From: JAYZDP01 sp036337765
GTDB lineage: Bacteria > Acidobacteriota > Thermoanaerobaculia > Multivoradales > Multivoraceae
Direction of reading: 5' to 3'
Length of the DNA: 50,501 nt
Assembly (NCBI GenBank): GCA_036337765.1
Contig: JAYZDP010000158.1
Coordinates: 1-50,501 of the forward strand
Below, piece by piece: positions 17,546-25,325 of this stretch. The notes under the pieces were generated by a model, which was not told the origin of the DNA, searched no databases, and was given only the letters and a program-made list of their open reading frames with translations. Within the stretch, counting starts at the first letter, position 1. Every line of letters begins with the position of its first letter. Both the position numbers and the translations under genes were made by a program.

Positions 17546-18546
17546 AGATGATCCTCGCCTCGGCCGCCCTTGGCCTCGTCGTCGCGCCGGCGTGGGCCGA
17601 GACCTACGCGCAGAAGCTGGGCTGGGGCGTCGAGGACCGCGTCGTCATCCTGCACGTTGACGACGCCGGCATGTCGCACGACTCCAACGTTGGAGCGCTG
17701 AAGGCGATCCGGCAGGGCGTCGCAAACTCGATGAGCGTCATGATGCCCTGCCCCTGGGTCACGGAGCTGGTCGCGGCTCTGAAGGACGACCCCGGCCTGG
17801 ACGCCGGCCTGCACCTGACCTTGACCTCCGAGTGGGACCAGTACTGCTGGGGCCCCCTCGTCGGAAAGGACGCCGCGCCGGGTCTGGTCGACTCGCGCGG
17901 CTGCATGTGGAGGTCGGTCGCGCAGGTCGTCGGTGCCGCCAGCCCGGACGAGATCGAAGCCGAGGTCCGCGCCCAGATCCGCCGTGCCCGCCAGCACGGA
18001 TTCGAGCCCACGCACCTCGACTCGCACATGGGCACGCTCTTCGCCACTCCCGAGTTTCTCGAGCGCTACATCGAGGTGGGGACCGAAGAGGGCATCCCGA
18101 TCATGTACCCGGGCGGGCACAACACCGCCATCCGCGCCCAGTACCTGGCCGGGTCGGGCTCGATCCCCGACCGCCTGCTGCAGGCCGAGGCGATCGGCAA
18201 GAGGATCTGGGAGGCCGGCCTGCCGGTGCTCGACGACCTGCACAACACCAGCTACGGCTGGCGCCCCGAAGGCGGCCAGGACGCGCCGACCGAAGATTGG
18301 CGAAAGATGAAGGTCGAGCACTACAGCCAAGCGCTTCGCGACCTCAAACCCGGCGTGACGATGGTCATCATGCACGCCACGGAGCCGAGCCCGAACTTCC
18401 CCTTCATCTCCGGCTCCGGGCCGACCCGCAAAGGCGATCTCGACGCAATGCTGGCTCCGGAGCTGCGCCGGGTGATCGAAGAAGAGGGCCTGATCCTCGC
18501 CACCTGGCGGGAGCTAGGCCAACGCCGCCGCCGGGCCATACCCTAG
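17542..18546 (+). CDS. YdjC/ChbG-like carbohydrate deacetylase, exported
   Basis: A protein of about 334 residues of the YdjC family, metal-dependent deacetylases of N-acetylated sugars such as chitobiose. It has 'ILHVDDAGMSHDSN' (two metal Asp residues), 'GLHLTLTSEW' and 'THLDSHMG' (metal His), followed by the expected C-terminal 'VTMVIMHATEP'. Unlike E. coli ChbG it has a signal peptide (KMILASAALGLVVAPAWA). Start TTG 17542 has GGAG eight bases upstream and overlaps the preceding stop; ATG 17548 is the alternative. The polysaccharide-related substrate is inferred. Confidence 0.88.
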   Translation: MKMILASAALGLVVAPAWAETYAQKLGWGVEDRVVILHVDDAGMSHDSNVGALKAIRQGVANSMSVMMPCPWVTELVAALKDDPGLDAGLHLTLTSEWDQYCWGPLVGKDAAPGLVDSRGCMWRSVAQVVGAASPDEIEAEVRAQIRRARQHGFEPTHLDSHMGTLFATPEFLERYIEVGTEEGIPIMYPGGHNTAIRAQYLAGSGSIPDRLLQAEAIGKRIWEAGLPVLDDLHNTSYGWRPEGGQDAPTEDWRKMKVEHYSQALRDLKPGVTMVIMHATEPSPNFPFISGSGPTRKGDLDAMLAPELRRVIEEEGLILATWRELGQRRRRAIP

Positions 18547-18656
18547 CCTCGCTCCGGGCCTGTGCGGCGAGCGCTAGGCAGACTGAGAGGCGGGCGGCGC
18601 CGTTGATCGCTGCGAGCATATACGCCGACGCCCACGGGACGCGGCACGGCGATAGC

Positions 18657-18986
18657 ATGGGACCCATGCCGACCGACTCTCCGCCAGACGGACACCGCAT
18701 CTACCCACAGGTTCCGGTGTCGGGACGGGCTTCGATCCGGGTGGTGGGACAAGGCGACGAGCAGTCCCGGAGGGTGGTAGACCTGTCCCGCAGTGGCGCC
18801 CTGATCGAGACCGAGCCAATGCCGATCGGCGCGCGAGTGCGTGCGTCGTTTCTCGGCCTTCAGGTGCGGGCACAGGTCGTTAGCAGCGGTCATGTGATCG
18901 GTGAATCGCGTTCGGCCGAAATCGCGATCCGCTTCGACGATCTCCAGGAGCCCCATTGGAAGACACTCCGGATTCGGCGGGACTAG
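18657..18986 (+). CDS. PilZ domain protein
   Basis: A 109-residue, single-domain protein with the PilZ 'VVDLSRSGALIET' motif (D/NxSxxG) and beta strands typical of the fold. The N-terminal RxxxR c-di-GMP motif is degenerate ('HRIYPQV'), so c-di-GMP binding may be weak or lost. It is cytoplasmic. The start could be ATG 18657 or ATG 18666; neither has a strong ribosome site. It is followed 39 bp later by a nitroreductase. Confidence 0.8.
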   Translation: MGPMPTDSPPDGHRIYPQVPVSGRASIRVVGQGDEQSRRVVDLSRSGALIETEPMPIGARVRASFLGLQVRAQVVSSGHVIGESRSAEIAIRFDDLQEPHWKTLRIRRD

Positions 18987-19025
18987 CGAGGCCGTGGCGC
19001 GCGGCGCAGCCTGTAGGAGGGCTCG

Positions 19026-19691
19026 ATGAGCGAGATCGGACTGTACGAAGCGATGTCGACCACTCGAGCCGTGCGACGCCTGCGGCCAGACCCGCTGCCA
19101 GAAGGCGCCTTGGAGCGGATCCTGCGTGCAGCGACTTGGGCAGCGACCGGCGGCAATCAACAGCCCTGGCGAGTCGTGGTGGTCGAAAACCCTGCGAAGA
19201 AGGCACGGCTGCAGGAGCTCTACAAACCGCAGTGGCAGCGCTACTGCGAGATCACCTCACGCCGCATGGAGCGGCTCGAGGGAGATGTCCTCGCCAAGGC
19301 TCAGCGAACCATCGCGGCCGGTGACCATCTCGCCGACAACATGGGTGCCGTGCCTGCGATCCTGGTGTTCTGCTTCAATCCGGACTACATGGCGATCACC
19401 GACGCGGGACTCGACCGACCCTCCGTCGTCGGCGGCGCCTCGGTCTACCCGTCGGTCGAGAACGCTCTGTTGGCGGCAAGGGCGGAAGGCGTCGGCTGCG
19501 TCTTGACGACGCTCCTCTGCTTCTGCGAGAGCGACGTTCGCGAACTCCTAGGCATCGCTGACGGCTGGTTCACAGCCGCCGCCGTCCCACTCGGCATGCC
19601 CGTCGGCGGCGGGCACGGCCCGATCTTCCGACGTCCTCCCGAGAAGATGGCCTATCGCGACACCTGGGGAGAGTCGTGGGCAAAGCGATAA
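19026..19691 (+). CDS. Nitroreductase family flavoprotein
   Basis: A 221-residue FMN-dependent oxidoreductase. 'STTRAVRRLRPDPLPEGALERIL' and 'ATGGNQQPWRVVVV' give the FMN-binding start; 'GASVYPSVENALLAARAEGVGCVLTTL' and 'AAVPLGMPVGG' give the rest of the fold. AGGAGGG precedes the ATG. It heads a compact plus-strand group with two paralogous iron-sulfur proteins and a small protein, so it may pass electrons to or from them. The relation to nitro-aromatic reduction or dehalogenation is not determinable. Confidence 0.92.
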   Translation: MSEIGLYEAMSTTRAVRRLRPDPLPEGALERILRAATWAATGGNQQPWRVVVVENPAKKARLQELYKPQWQRYCEITSRRMERLEGDVLAKAQRTIAAGDHLADNMGAVPAILVFCFNPDYMAITDAGLDRPSVVGGASVYPSVENALLAARAEGVGCVLTTLLCFCESDVRELLGIADGWFTAAAVPLGMPVGGGHGPIFRRPPEKMAYRDTWGESWAKR

Positions 19692-19701
19692 GCTGATAAA
19701 C

Positions 19702-20601
19702 GTGGAAGCTGGCACGAGCGAGGCGACCGGGAGCCCAGAACCGCCCGAAGAGCGGTTTTCCGCAGGCCCGATCAGGGAGATCGGCCAGGGAGCCGGAGCG
19801 CTGGTGGTCGGGGTCGCCGCCGCCGACGCCTTCAACGAGTTCGTGCCGGAGGGCCATCGCCCGAAGGACGTCCTACCAGGCGCGAAGAGCGTGATCGTCG
19901 CCGGCAACCAGGGGCCGACTGCCGGCGCCTGGCGCTCGCCCGATCACCGGGTAATGGGGATCACCGGCTACGACTTCCGCGAGAACGTCGCCGTTCACGT
20001 GATGTGCGATCACATCGAGTCGGAGTACGGCTACCGAGCGCTTCAGGCCCCGTCGCTACCCACTGCCGGCCATCATCCGCCGATGTCGATGATGTTGGCA
20101 GCCGTCCTGGCCGGGCTCGGAACGCGCTCGCTGGCCGCGAACATCATCCTGCATCCGGACTACGGGTTGCTCTATTACGCCGCCCTGGTCACCAGCCTGC
20201 CTCTGGTCCCGGATCACGTCATGGCCCAGAACGTCTGTCCCGCCAAGCCCTGCGTGCAGATGTTCAAGGAGCTGGGCACGACACCCTGCCTCGCATCGTG
20301 CCCGAAGGACGAGGGCGGCTGCCTCGACGGCGCCATCGACGACGACGGACGGATCTCGCACTCCTACTACGACCGCGAGCGCTGCCACACCCGCTCGGCG
20401 AACTTCGGCGTGGGCTCGATTCAGAAGAGCCTGGTCGAGATCGCGGGCGAGCCGGACCCGGACCGACGGCGCTCGATGATCGACTCGGACTTCTTCACCA
20501 ACTCGCTGTCGGCGATGAGCTTCTACAAAGAGAGCGTCGCCCAGTGCTTCGAGTGCATGCGCGTGTGTCCCGTGGGGCAAAGCCACAAGAGGCTGAAATG
20601 A
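19702..20601 (+). CDS. QueG-like iron-sulfur protein, paralogue 1
   Basis: A 299-residue protein with nine cysteines that are matched in the next gene: C179, C184, C196, C200, C207, C228, C282, C285, C289. The final CxxCxxxCP resembles a [4Fe-4S] site of epoxyqueuosine reductase (QueG) and reductive dehalogenases, and 'LPGAKSVIV' and 'LGYY/YGYRAL' like phrases recall the QueG N-terminal domain. The first cluster spacing (Cx4C...Cx3CPx5C) is unusual. It starts at GTG 19702, ten bases after the nitroreductase stop, and overlaps the next gene by 4 bp. It is probably cytoplasmic. Confidence 0.8.
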   Translation: MEAGTSEATGSPEPPEERFSAGPIREIGQGAGALVVGVAAADAFNEFVPEGHRPKDVLPGAKSVIVAGNQGPTAGAWRSPDHRVMGITGYDFRENVAVHVMCDHIESEYGYRALQAPSLPTAGHHPPMSMMLAAVLAGLGTRSLAANIILHPDYGLLYYAALVTSLPLVPDHVMAQNVCPAKPCVQMFKELGTTPCLASCPKDEGGCLDGAIDDDGRISHSYYDRERCHTRSANFGVGSIQKSLVEIAGEPDPDRRRSMIDSDFFTNSLSAMSFYKESVAQCFECMRVCPVGQSHKRLK

Positions 20602-21455
20602 GCGAGCCCGACCCGGCGAAGGCGAAGGCCGCGCTCGTGGAGTTCGCTACCCGCGCCGGAGCGCAGGTCTGCGGCGTGGCCGACGCAGAGGCGTTCGACG
20701 CCGCTCCCGAGGGCTTCCGTCCCGAAGATCTCCTTCCCGGAGCGCAGCGTGTGTTCGTCATCGGCGGCAGCGCGCCTCGGGCCGCTGACTGGGCCAGTCC
20801 GCTGCACGAGCACCAGGAGACCATGGGTACGAGCGATCGCATCCACTCGCTGGGGTTGAAGGTGGCGAAGTTCATCGAATCTGAGCTCGGCTACTACGCT
20901 CTCTTCGTTCCGCCTGGGATGAACACGGGGAATCGGCCGTTTCTGTCGATCGCGCTCGCGGCGGAGCTGTCCGGCTGCGGCTCCCCGAGCCTGGCCGGAC
21001 CGATTCTCCATCCCCAGCACGGGCTGCTCTACTACTCCGCCATCGTGACCACCCTGGCGCTACCCCCCGACGGCCCGGCGAGAGAGGCGGCCTGCCCTGC
21101 CCCGGCCTGTGTCGAGATGTTCGAAAACGAAGCCACCGTGCCGTGCGTCGCCGTCTGTCCGATCAGCGACGGTGGCTGCCTCGGCGGCGAGATCGTCGAC
21201 GGACGCTTCGCCAATCGGCGCTACGACACCGCGAAGTGCACCACTCGGGTCTACACCCACTGGGTCCCAGGCTTCCAGAAGGCGCTGGGCGCGGCGCTAG
21301 ACGAAACCGACCCCGAGCGGCGCAAGATGATCCTCTACTCGAGCTTCTTCACCCGCACCCTGTGGTCGATGACCTACGCCTCACAGAGCCAGGCGCAGTG
21401 CTACGAATGCATGCGCGTCTGCCCGGTCGGTGCCGACGAGCGCGCCTTGAAGTAG
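20598..21455 (+). CDS. QueG-like iron-sulfur protein, paralogue 2
   Basis: A 285-residue paralogue of the preceding gene, with the same nine-cysteine pattern (C166, C171, C183, C187, C194, C214, C268, C271, C275) and matching blocks 'RPEDLLPGAQRVFVIGG', 'ILHPQHGLLYYSAIVTTL', 'CVAVCPISDGGC' and 'CYECMRVCPVG'. Start ATG 20598 overlaps the TGA of paralogue 1 (ATGA). Two diverged copies in one operon suggest a heterodimer. The two probably carry two [4Fe-4S] clusters each; a corrinoid site is not evident. Confidence 0.82.
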   Translation: MSEPDPAKAKAALVEFATRAGAQVCGVADAEAFDAAPEGFRPEDLLPGAQRVFVIGGSAPRAADWASPLHEHQETMGTSDRIHSLGLKVAKFIESELGYYALFVPPGMNTGNRPFLSIALAAELSGCGSPSLAGPILHPQHGLLYYSAIVTTLALPPDGPAREAACPAPACVEMFENEATVPCVAVCPISDGGCLGGEIVDGRFANRRYDTAKCTTRVYTHWVPGFQKALGAALDETDPERRKMILYSSFFTRTLWSMTYASQSQAQCYECMRVCPVGADERALK

Positions 21456-21464
21456 AGATCCACG

Positions 21465-21779
21465 ATGAGCTTCTTCTTCGTCGAGCCCGAGATCTACGAG
21501 CGCTACCGTGAGGAGATCCTGCGCCTCTCCGACTCCTTCCAGATCGACATCCAGGAGCATCTACCGGCCGACGTGCGCAAACGGGCACTGTCAGACGCGG
21601 AGATCGCGGACAGGCTCGGTCTCGAGGAGCGCGTGGTCCGCGAGATCCGTGTCGTTGCCGAGCGCGATTACTATCCGATCGAAGAGTGGGAGCGCGCCAT
21701 CGAGTTCAAGGACAAGGCCTGCCGGGCGTTCTCCCGCCACGGTCTGTCCTACGTCTTCAAGTACCGGGACGAGCTCTAA
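21465..21779 (+). CDS. Small HTH-like protein in the iron-sulfur operon
   Basis: A 104-residue charged protein I do not recognise. 'LSDAEIADRLGLEERVVREIRVV' (about 43-65) reads like a helix-turn-helix, and the C-terminal part is rich in aromatic residues and helix formers. It starts nine bases after the second iron-sulfur paralogue and so belongs to the same operon. It could be a regulator or an assembly partner of that system. No membrane segment or signal peptide. Confidence 0.75.
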   Translation: MSFFFVEPEIYERYREEILRLSDSFQIDIQEHLPADVRKRALSDAEIADRLGLEERVVREIRVVAERDYYPIEEWERAIEFKDKACRAFSRHGLSYVFKYRDEL

Positions 21780-21849
21780 CGGGAACTGCCGTCGCGAGCG
21801 CGGCCACGCGCCATGATCTGGTGACCGTCGTCACCGCCCTCATCGAGCT

Positions 21850-22250
21850 CTAGGGCGCGGCCCCGACGTACACCAGCGGGTCCATCGGGCTGGCGCCGTA
21901 GAGGAATCCGCCTACGGCGCGCGTCGATACCAGGGCGATCCCGATCCCGACGACGTAGGCGGCCACCCCATAGAGTCCCACCGAGGCGAGCAGCAGGCCG
22001 ACGGCTCCTAGCGAGCCCGCGATCCATCCCGCGAGGCGCTGCGGTAGCAGTGACAGCGACACGAATGAGCTCATCGCTCCGACCCCCAGAAGTGTCGCGT
22101 TGGGATCGATCTCGCCAAGTGCCTCGCGGATCGCCGCGATGGTCGACGCGGTGTCCATGGACGAGCGGACGTGGATCATCATCGCGTCCCTGGTGTACGC
22201 CTGTTTGAAGGGGCGGTAAAAGTAGGGCCGAGGCGCCTCGCCGAGAGTAC
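21850..22250 (-). pseudogene. ADOP/MacB-type permease C-terminal remnant
   Basis: The minus strand reads 'TLGEAPRPYFYRPFKQAY', 'MIHVRSS', 'AAIREALGEIDPNATL', 'LLPQRLAGWIAGSLGAVGLLLASVGLYGVAAYVVG' and 'GGFLYGASPMDPLVYVGAAP', which are the periplasmic end and last membrane domain of an acidobacterial duplicated orphan permease. The conserved REIGIRxALGA loop and about 50 residues around it are deleted, and the last helix and the entire N-terminal two thirds are absent. It is thus a fossil of a gene related to the intact one at 39933-42374. The remaining bases to 22403 hold nothing I recognise. Confidence 0.75.
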
Positions 22251-22403
22251 TGCCATGAGGGTGGACGCGGGGCGTTTCAGAAAAAGACGCCAGCCGTACC
22301 TGAGGTCGTGCATGCCCATGGCCACCTCCCGTGTCGTGGGTTGCGGGACCACTACGTTCGGGGTTGACCAATAGTTCCCGAACGGCTCGTCAGCGCCGGG
22401 CGA

Positions 22404-24224
22404 TCAGCGACGACCGCGAATGATCGGCAACAGGAGATGCGAGTCGTGCTCGCCACCGGTGTGAATGGTGATCTGGCCTTCCTGCACTCGATCGTCCGGA
22501 TCGGTATGGGTGAAGGGAAAGAGGCGCGGGTCGTCGTTGGCGGCGACCTCGACGACCAGCCGATGCCCGCGGCCGAGAACGAAGCTGGTGGGAAGGATCT
22601 CGATCTCGACCGGAACGATCTCCTCCGGGTCGATCGACTGCGTCTCTGCGTGGGCGTGCACCGGTCGGTAGGGGTGTGACCTAGCAGCGTCCAGCTCCCG
22701 GTGCGAGGCCCGGAGCCAGCCGTAGGCGGCCGCCAGTGCCGGCTGGTTCGACCCAGGATAGGTCACTTCTCTTCCGTTGGGGTCGAGATTGCGGACGATG
22801 ACGAAGAGATCGGCGTCGTCGTGAGTGGTCGAGATCCACAGCTTCAGCTTCGCTGGGCCCGTTACCTCGGTGCGGCGTTCGAAGTCACCGGAGGTGAAGA
22901 TTGCGCTGCCCCGCCCGCGCGTGGCGTCGGCGCTGTAGACGGCCGTCGAAGGGCGCCGCGGCTCACCCACGAGGGCCAGGCCGTCGCCGTCGAGAAAGTA
23001 CCGGGTCCAGTGAGTGCGCTTGATCGGCCACTCGTACTCGTAGCGCCAGCGGTAGCGATCGCCACCGAGTCGGATGGCCAGTTTGATCGGCGGCTCATTC
23101 TCGATGCCGGTCGGAATATCGCGCAGCCAGCGGTCGAGAAAGCGCTTCTGCAGAGCGAGACCGTCGACCGAATAAAACGGTGCCACGTGGTCGCCGAGGT
23201 GCAGGCGCAGCATCTTGTGGCGAGAGCCCGCCCCCACAAAGCCGTAGACATTACCGCGCAGGTGCAGGCCCACACCTCCCCAGTTCCCCGCCGAGAGCAG
23301 CGGCACGTCAATTGCCGCAAGGTCGGGGTTGTGCTCGGCCACCTCCTCGGTGAAGAGCTCGCTCTTGGCGGCCGCAAGCTCCGGTAGGCGCTTTCCGGTC
23401 AGCTTCTCGACGTTGTCCGTCCAGCGATCAATGAAGGTGTTGGACAGGATGCCACCGTGGCGCGCGACGTCGCCGTAGAGATCCTGGGCACCCTCCCAGG
23501 CGACGATGGCCGCCAACCCCTCGGGCTGCAGCGCTGCGACCTGCCAGGCCGCCATGGCGTGGTACGAGATGCCCATGACCGCGACCCTGCCGTTGGACCA
23601 GCGCTGCTGCGCCGCCCACTCGACCGCTTCGGCAAAGGCCTCGGCCTCTTCGCGCGTCAAGGTCGCTGTCGACCCGCCACTCTCACCAGTGCCGGGAGCG
23701 TCCAAGCGCACCACCACGTAGCCCTGGGGAACCCACCACTGTGGATCCGCGCTCTCCCAGTGCATGAGCTCACCGTAGGCCTCGTCGCCGCCGAGCTTCT
23801 CCCATGCCGCGAGGTTCCAATCCCGGAAGTGGACGTCCTTCGGGTAAGGACTCATGGAGAGGATCGCCGGGTGGGTCTCCTGGTCTTGCGGCCGGAAGAC
23901 GTCGGCCCGCAGCCGAGTGCCGTCTTCTAGCCTCACTACGACGTTCTTCTCGATGAAGATCTGTCGGAAGGACCCGGCGGCCTGAAGCAGCGGCACGATC
24001 TCCTCAGGCTCCTCGTCGATGTCGGCCAGATCGACGTCTTCCTCGCCTTCTTCACCCTCTTCGATGGGAGCCTCTTCCTCCTCCTCGATGGGCGCGACAC
24101 CGAGCTCTTCGAGCAGCTCGCGCGTTTCCTGGGATCTCTCTGAGCGCTCCTGGCCCGCCAACGGACCCGCGAGTAGAAGCGCGGCGGCAGCGGCGATTAA
24201 GGCAACGAGCTTCAGCCCCGGCAT
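22404..24224 (-). CDS. CocE/NonD family hydrolase (X-Pro dipeptidyl-peptidase S15-like), secreted
   Basis: About 606 residues: signal peptide (LKLVALIAAAAALLLAGPLAG), an acidic stretch rich in Glu (about residues 30-65), an S15 alpha/beta-hydrolase domain with nucleophile motif 'GISYHAM' and 'LDAPGTGESGG', a late His in 'LHLGDHVAP', and a C-terminal jelly-roll typical of CocE ('HDDADLFVIVRNLDPNG'). It cleaves an ester or peptide bond; the substrate is unknown. Start ATG 24224 has AGGAG ten bases upstream, overlapping the stop of the kinase gene; GTG 24230 is possible. It is translationally coupled to the SrkA-like kinase. Confidence 0.88.
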   Translation of the reverse strand: MPGLKLVALIAAAAALLLAGPLAGQERSERSQETRELLEELGVAPIEEEEEAPIEEGEEGEEDVDLADIDEEPEEIVPLLQAAGSFRQIFIEKNVVVRLEDGTRLRADVFRPQDQETHPAILSMSPYPKDVHFRDWNLAAWEKLGGDEAYGELMHWESADPQWWVPQGYVVVRLDAPGTGESGGSTATLTREEAEAFAEAVEWAAQQRWSNGRVAVMGISYHAMAAWQVAALQPEGLAAIVAWEGAQDLYGDVARHGGILSNTFIDRWTDNVEKLTGKRLPELAAAKSELFTEEVAEHNPDLAAIDVPLLSAGNWGGVGLHLRGNVYGFVGAGSRHKMLRLHLGDHVAPFYSVDGLALQKRFLDRWLRDIPTGIENEPPIKLAIRLGGDRYRWRYEYEWPIKRTHWTRYFLDGDGLALVGEPRRPSTAVYSADATRGRGSAIFTSGDFERRTEVTGPAKLKLWISTTHDDADLFVIVRNLDPNGREVTYPGSNQPALAAAYGWLRASHRELDAARSHPYRPVHAHAETQSIDPEEIVPVEIEILPTSFVLGRGHRLVVEVAANDDPRLFPFTHTDPDDRVQEGQITIHTGGEHDSHLLLPIIRGRR

Positions 24225-24237
24225 CGGCACCATTCTC

Positions 24238-25299
24238 CTACGACTTGTCTTCGTAGTCGAAGAAGTAGTCGCTGTTATCGAGCTCGATGACTTCCGCGGT
24301 CGCCGTCGCGGTCTGCGCGGTCTCCACCATCGACGACCCCTCGCCGATGACTTTGAGCTGCTCTTCGAGGTCGTCGGTCTCACGGCGCCAGTAGTCGGGC
24401 GTGCCGAACCACGGCCAACCCTGGCGAAAGGCGGGGTCGTGCCAGCGGCGCACCAGCCAACCGGTGTAGCGCACCATGCGCAGTCCGCGAAGCACCTCGA
24501 CGAGCCCCAGGGTGGTCGGGTCGAAGTCGCGAAAACGCTCGTAGCCGGCAAGAAAGTGCTCCCACTGCCGCTTTGCGTCGGGGTCGCGGCCGGGGATCGC
24601 GAGCCACATATCCTGCACTGGCGGACCGACAACGAAGTCGTCGAAATCGAGCACGAACAGCCTATCGTCGCGCACCAGTACATTGCCGAGGTGCAGATCC
24701 GCATGGATGCGATGGGTCGCGACCCCCGCCAACCGATCGTCGGCAATGGATGCCAACGCTCCGGCCGCGGTCAGGTATCGATGCCGGACATCCCCTGTCA
24801 GCTCCGCCTCCTGCTCGATGGCACGTACGGCTCGGCGCACGTAGCGGTCGGCGTCGAGCTGGGGCCGCGCCGGAGCTGGCCGCCGCGCCGCGACCACGTG
24901 CAGGCGTCCGACCAGCATCCCCAGCCGCTCGGCACCCAGGTCGTCGAGCTCGTCGGGCGCACGGCCACCGCGGCGATCCGACAGCGAGTACCAGATGGCG
25001 TCGATCCGCTTCAGAGTCGAGCCGTCCGGGAAAGGCCGCACCGGACAGACCGGTACCTCGTCCTCGTCCAGCTCACCGAGAAAGCGGTGCTCCTCGAGGA
25101 TCTGTTCTTCTGACCAGCGTCCCGGCCGATAGAACTTCGCGATCACCCTGCTGGAGTCCTCGAGCTCGACTTCGTAGACCCGGTTCTCGAAAGAGTTCAA
25201 CGGGTAGCACACCGTGTTGCAGTGCAGGCCAGCCGCCTCGACGGCCGCGAGCACCCGGTCGGGGACCAGGTCGAGAAACAGATCAGTCGCCTCGGTCAC
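24238..25299 (-). CDS. srkA: Stress response kinase A (SrkA/YihE-like) Thr/Ser kinase
   Basis: A 353-residue APH/HipA-fold kinase clearly related to E. coli SrkA (YihE). It shares 'PLNSFENRVYEVE', 'VIAKFYRPGRWSEEQILEEHRFL' with Lys55, the catalytic loop H199-A-D201-L-H-L-G-N, the metal motif 'LDFDDF' (218-222), 'GPPVQDMW' and 'YTGWLVRRWHDPAF'. In E. coli it counters Cpx-linked stress and programmed death. Here a C-terminal extra 20 residues are Thr/Ala then acidic ('NSDYFFDYEDKS'). It lies directly upstream of a CocE hydrolase whose ribosome site overlaps its stop. It diverges from a phosphatase gene across only about 30 bp. Confidence 0.93.
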   Translation of the reverse strand: MTEATDLFLDLVPDRVLAAVEAAGLHCNTVCYPLNSFENRVYEVELEDSSRVIAKFYRPGRWSEEQILEEHRFLGELDEDEVPVCPVRPFPDGSTLKRIDAIWYSLSDRRGGRAPDELDDLGAERLGMLVGRLHVVAARRPAPARPQLDADRYVRRAVRAIEQEAELTGDVRHRYLTAAGALASIADDRLAGVATHRIHADLHLGNVLVRDDRLFVLDFDDFVVGPPVQDMWLAIPGRDPDAKRQWEHFLAGYERFRDFDPTTLGLVEVLRGLRMVRYTGWLVRRWHDPAFRQGWPWFGTPDYWRRETDDLEEQLKVIGEGSSMVETAQTATATAEVIELDNSDYFFDYEDKS

Positions 25300-25325
25300 C
25301 GAGGTCGAAGATAACCTACTGTCGT

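Noticed and set aside
19702..21455. Reductive dehalogenase operon
   Set aside because: No twin-arginine signal, no membrane anchor gene and no corrinoid-binding region are visible; QueG-like iron-sulfur proteins are the safer call.
24573..25325. Long N-terminal extension of the phosphatase-superfamily protein
   Set aside because: It is antisense to the SrkA-like kinase and has arginine-rich shadow composition typical of GC-rich non-coding frames.
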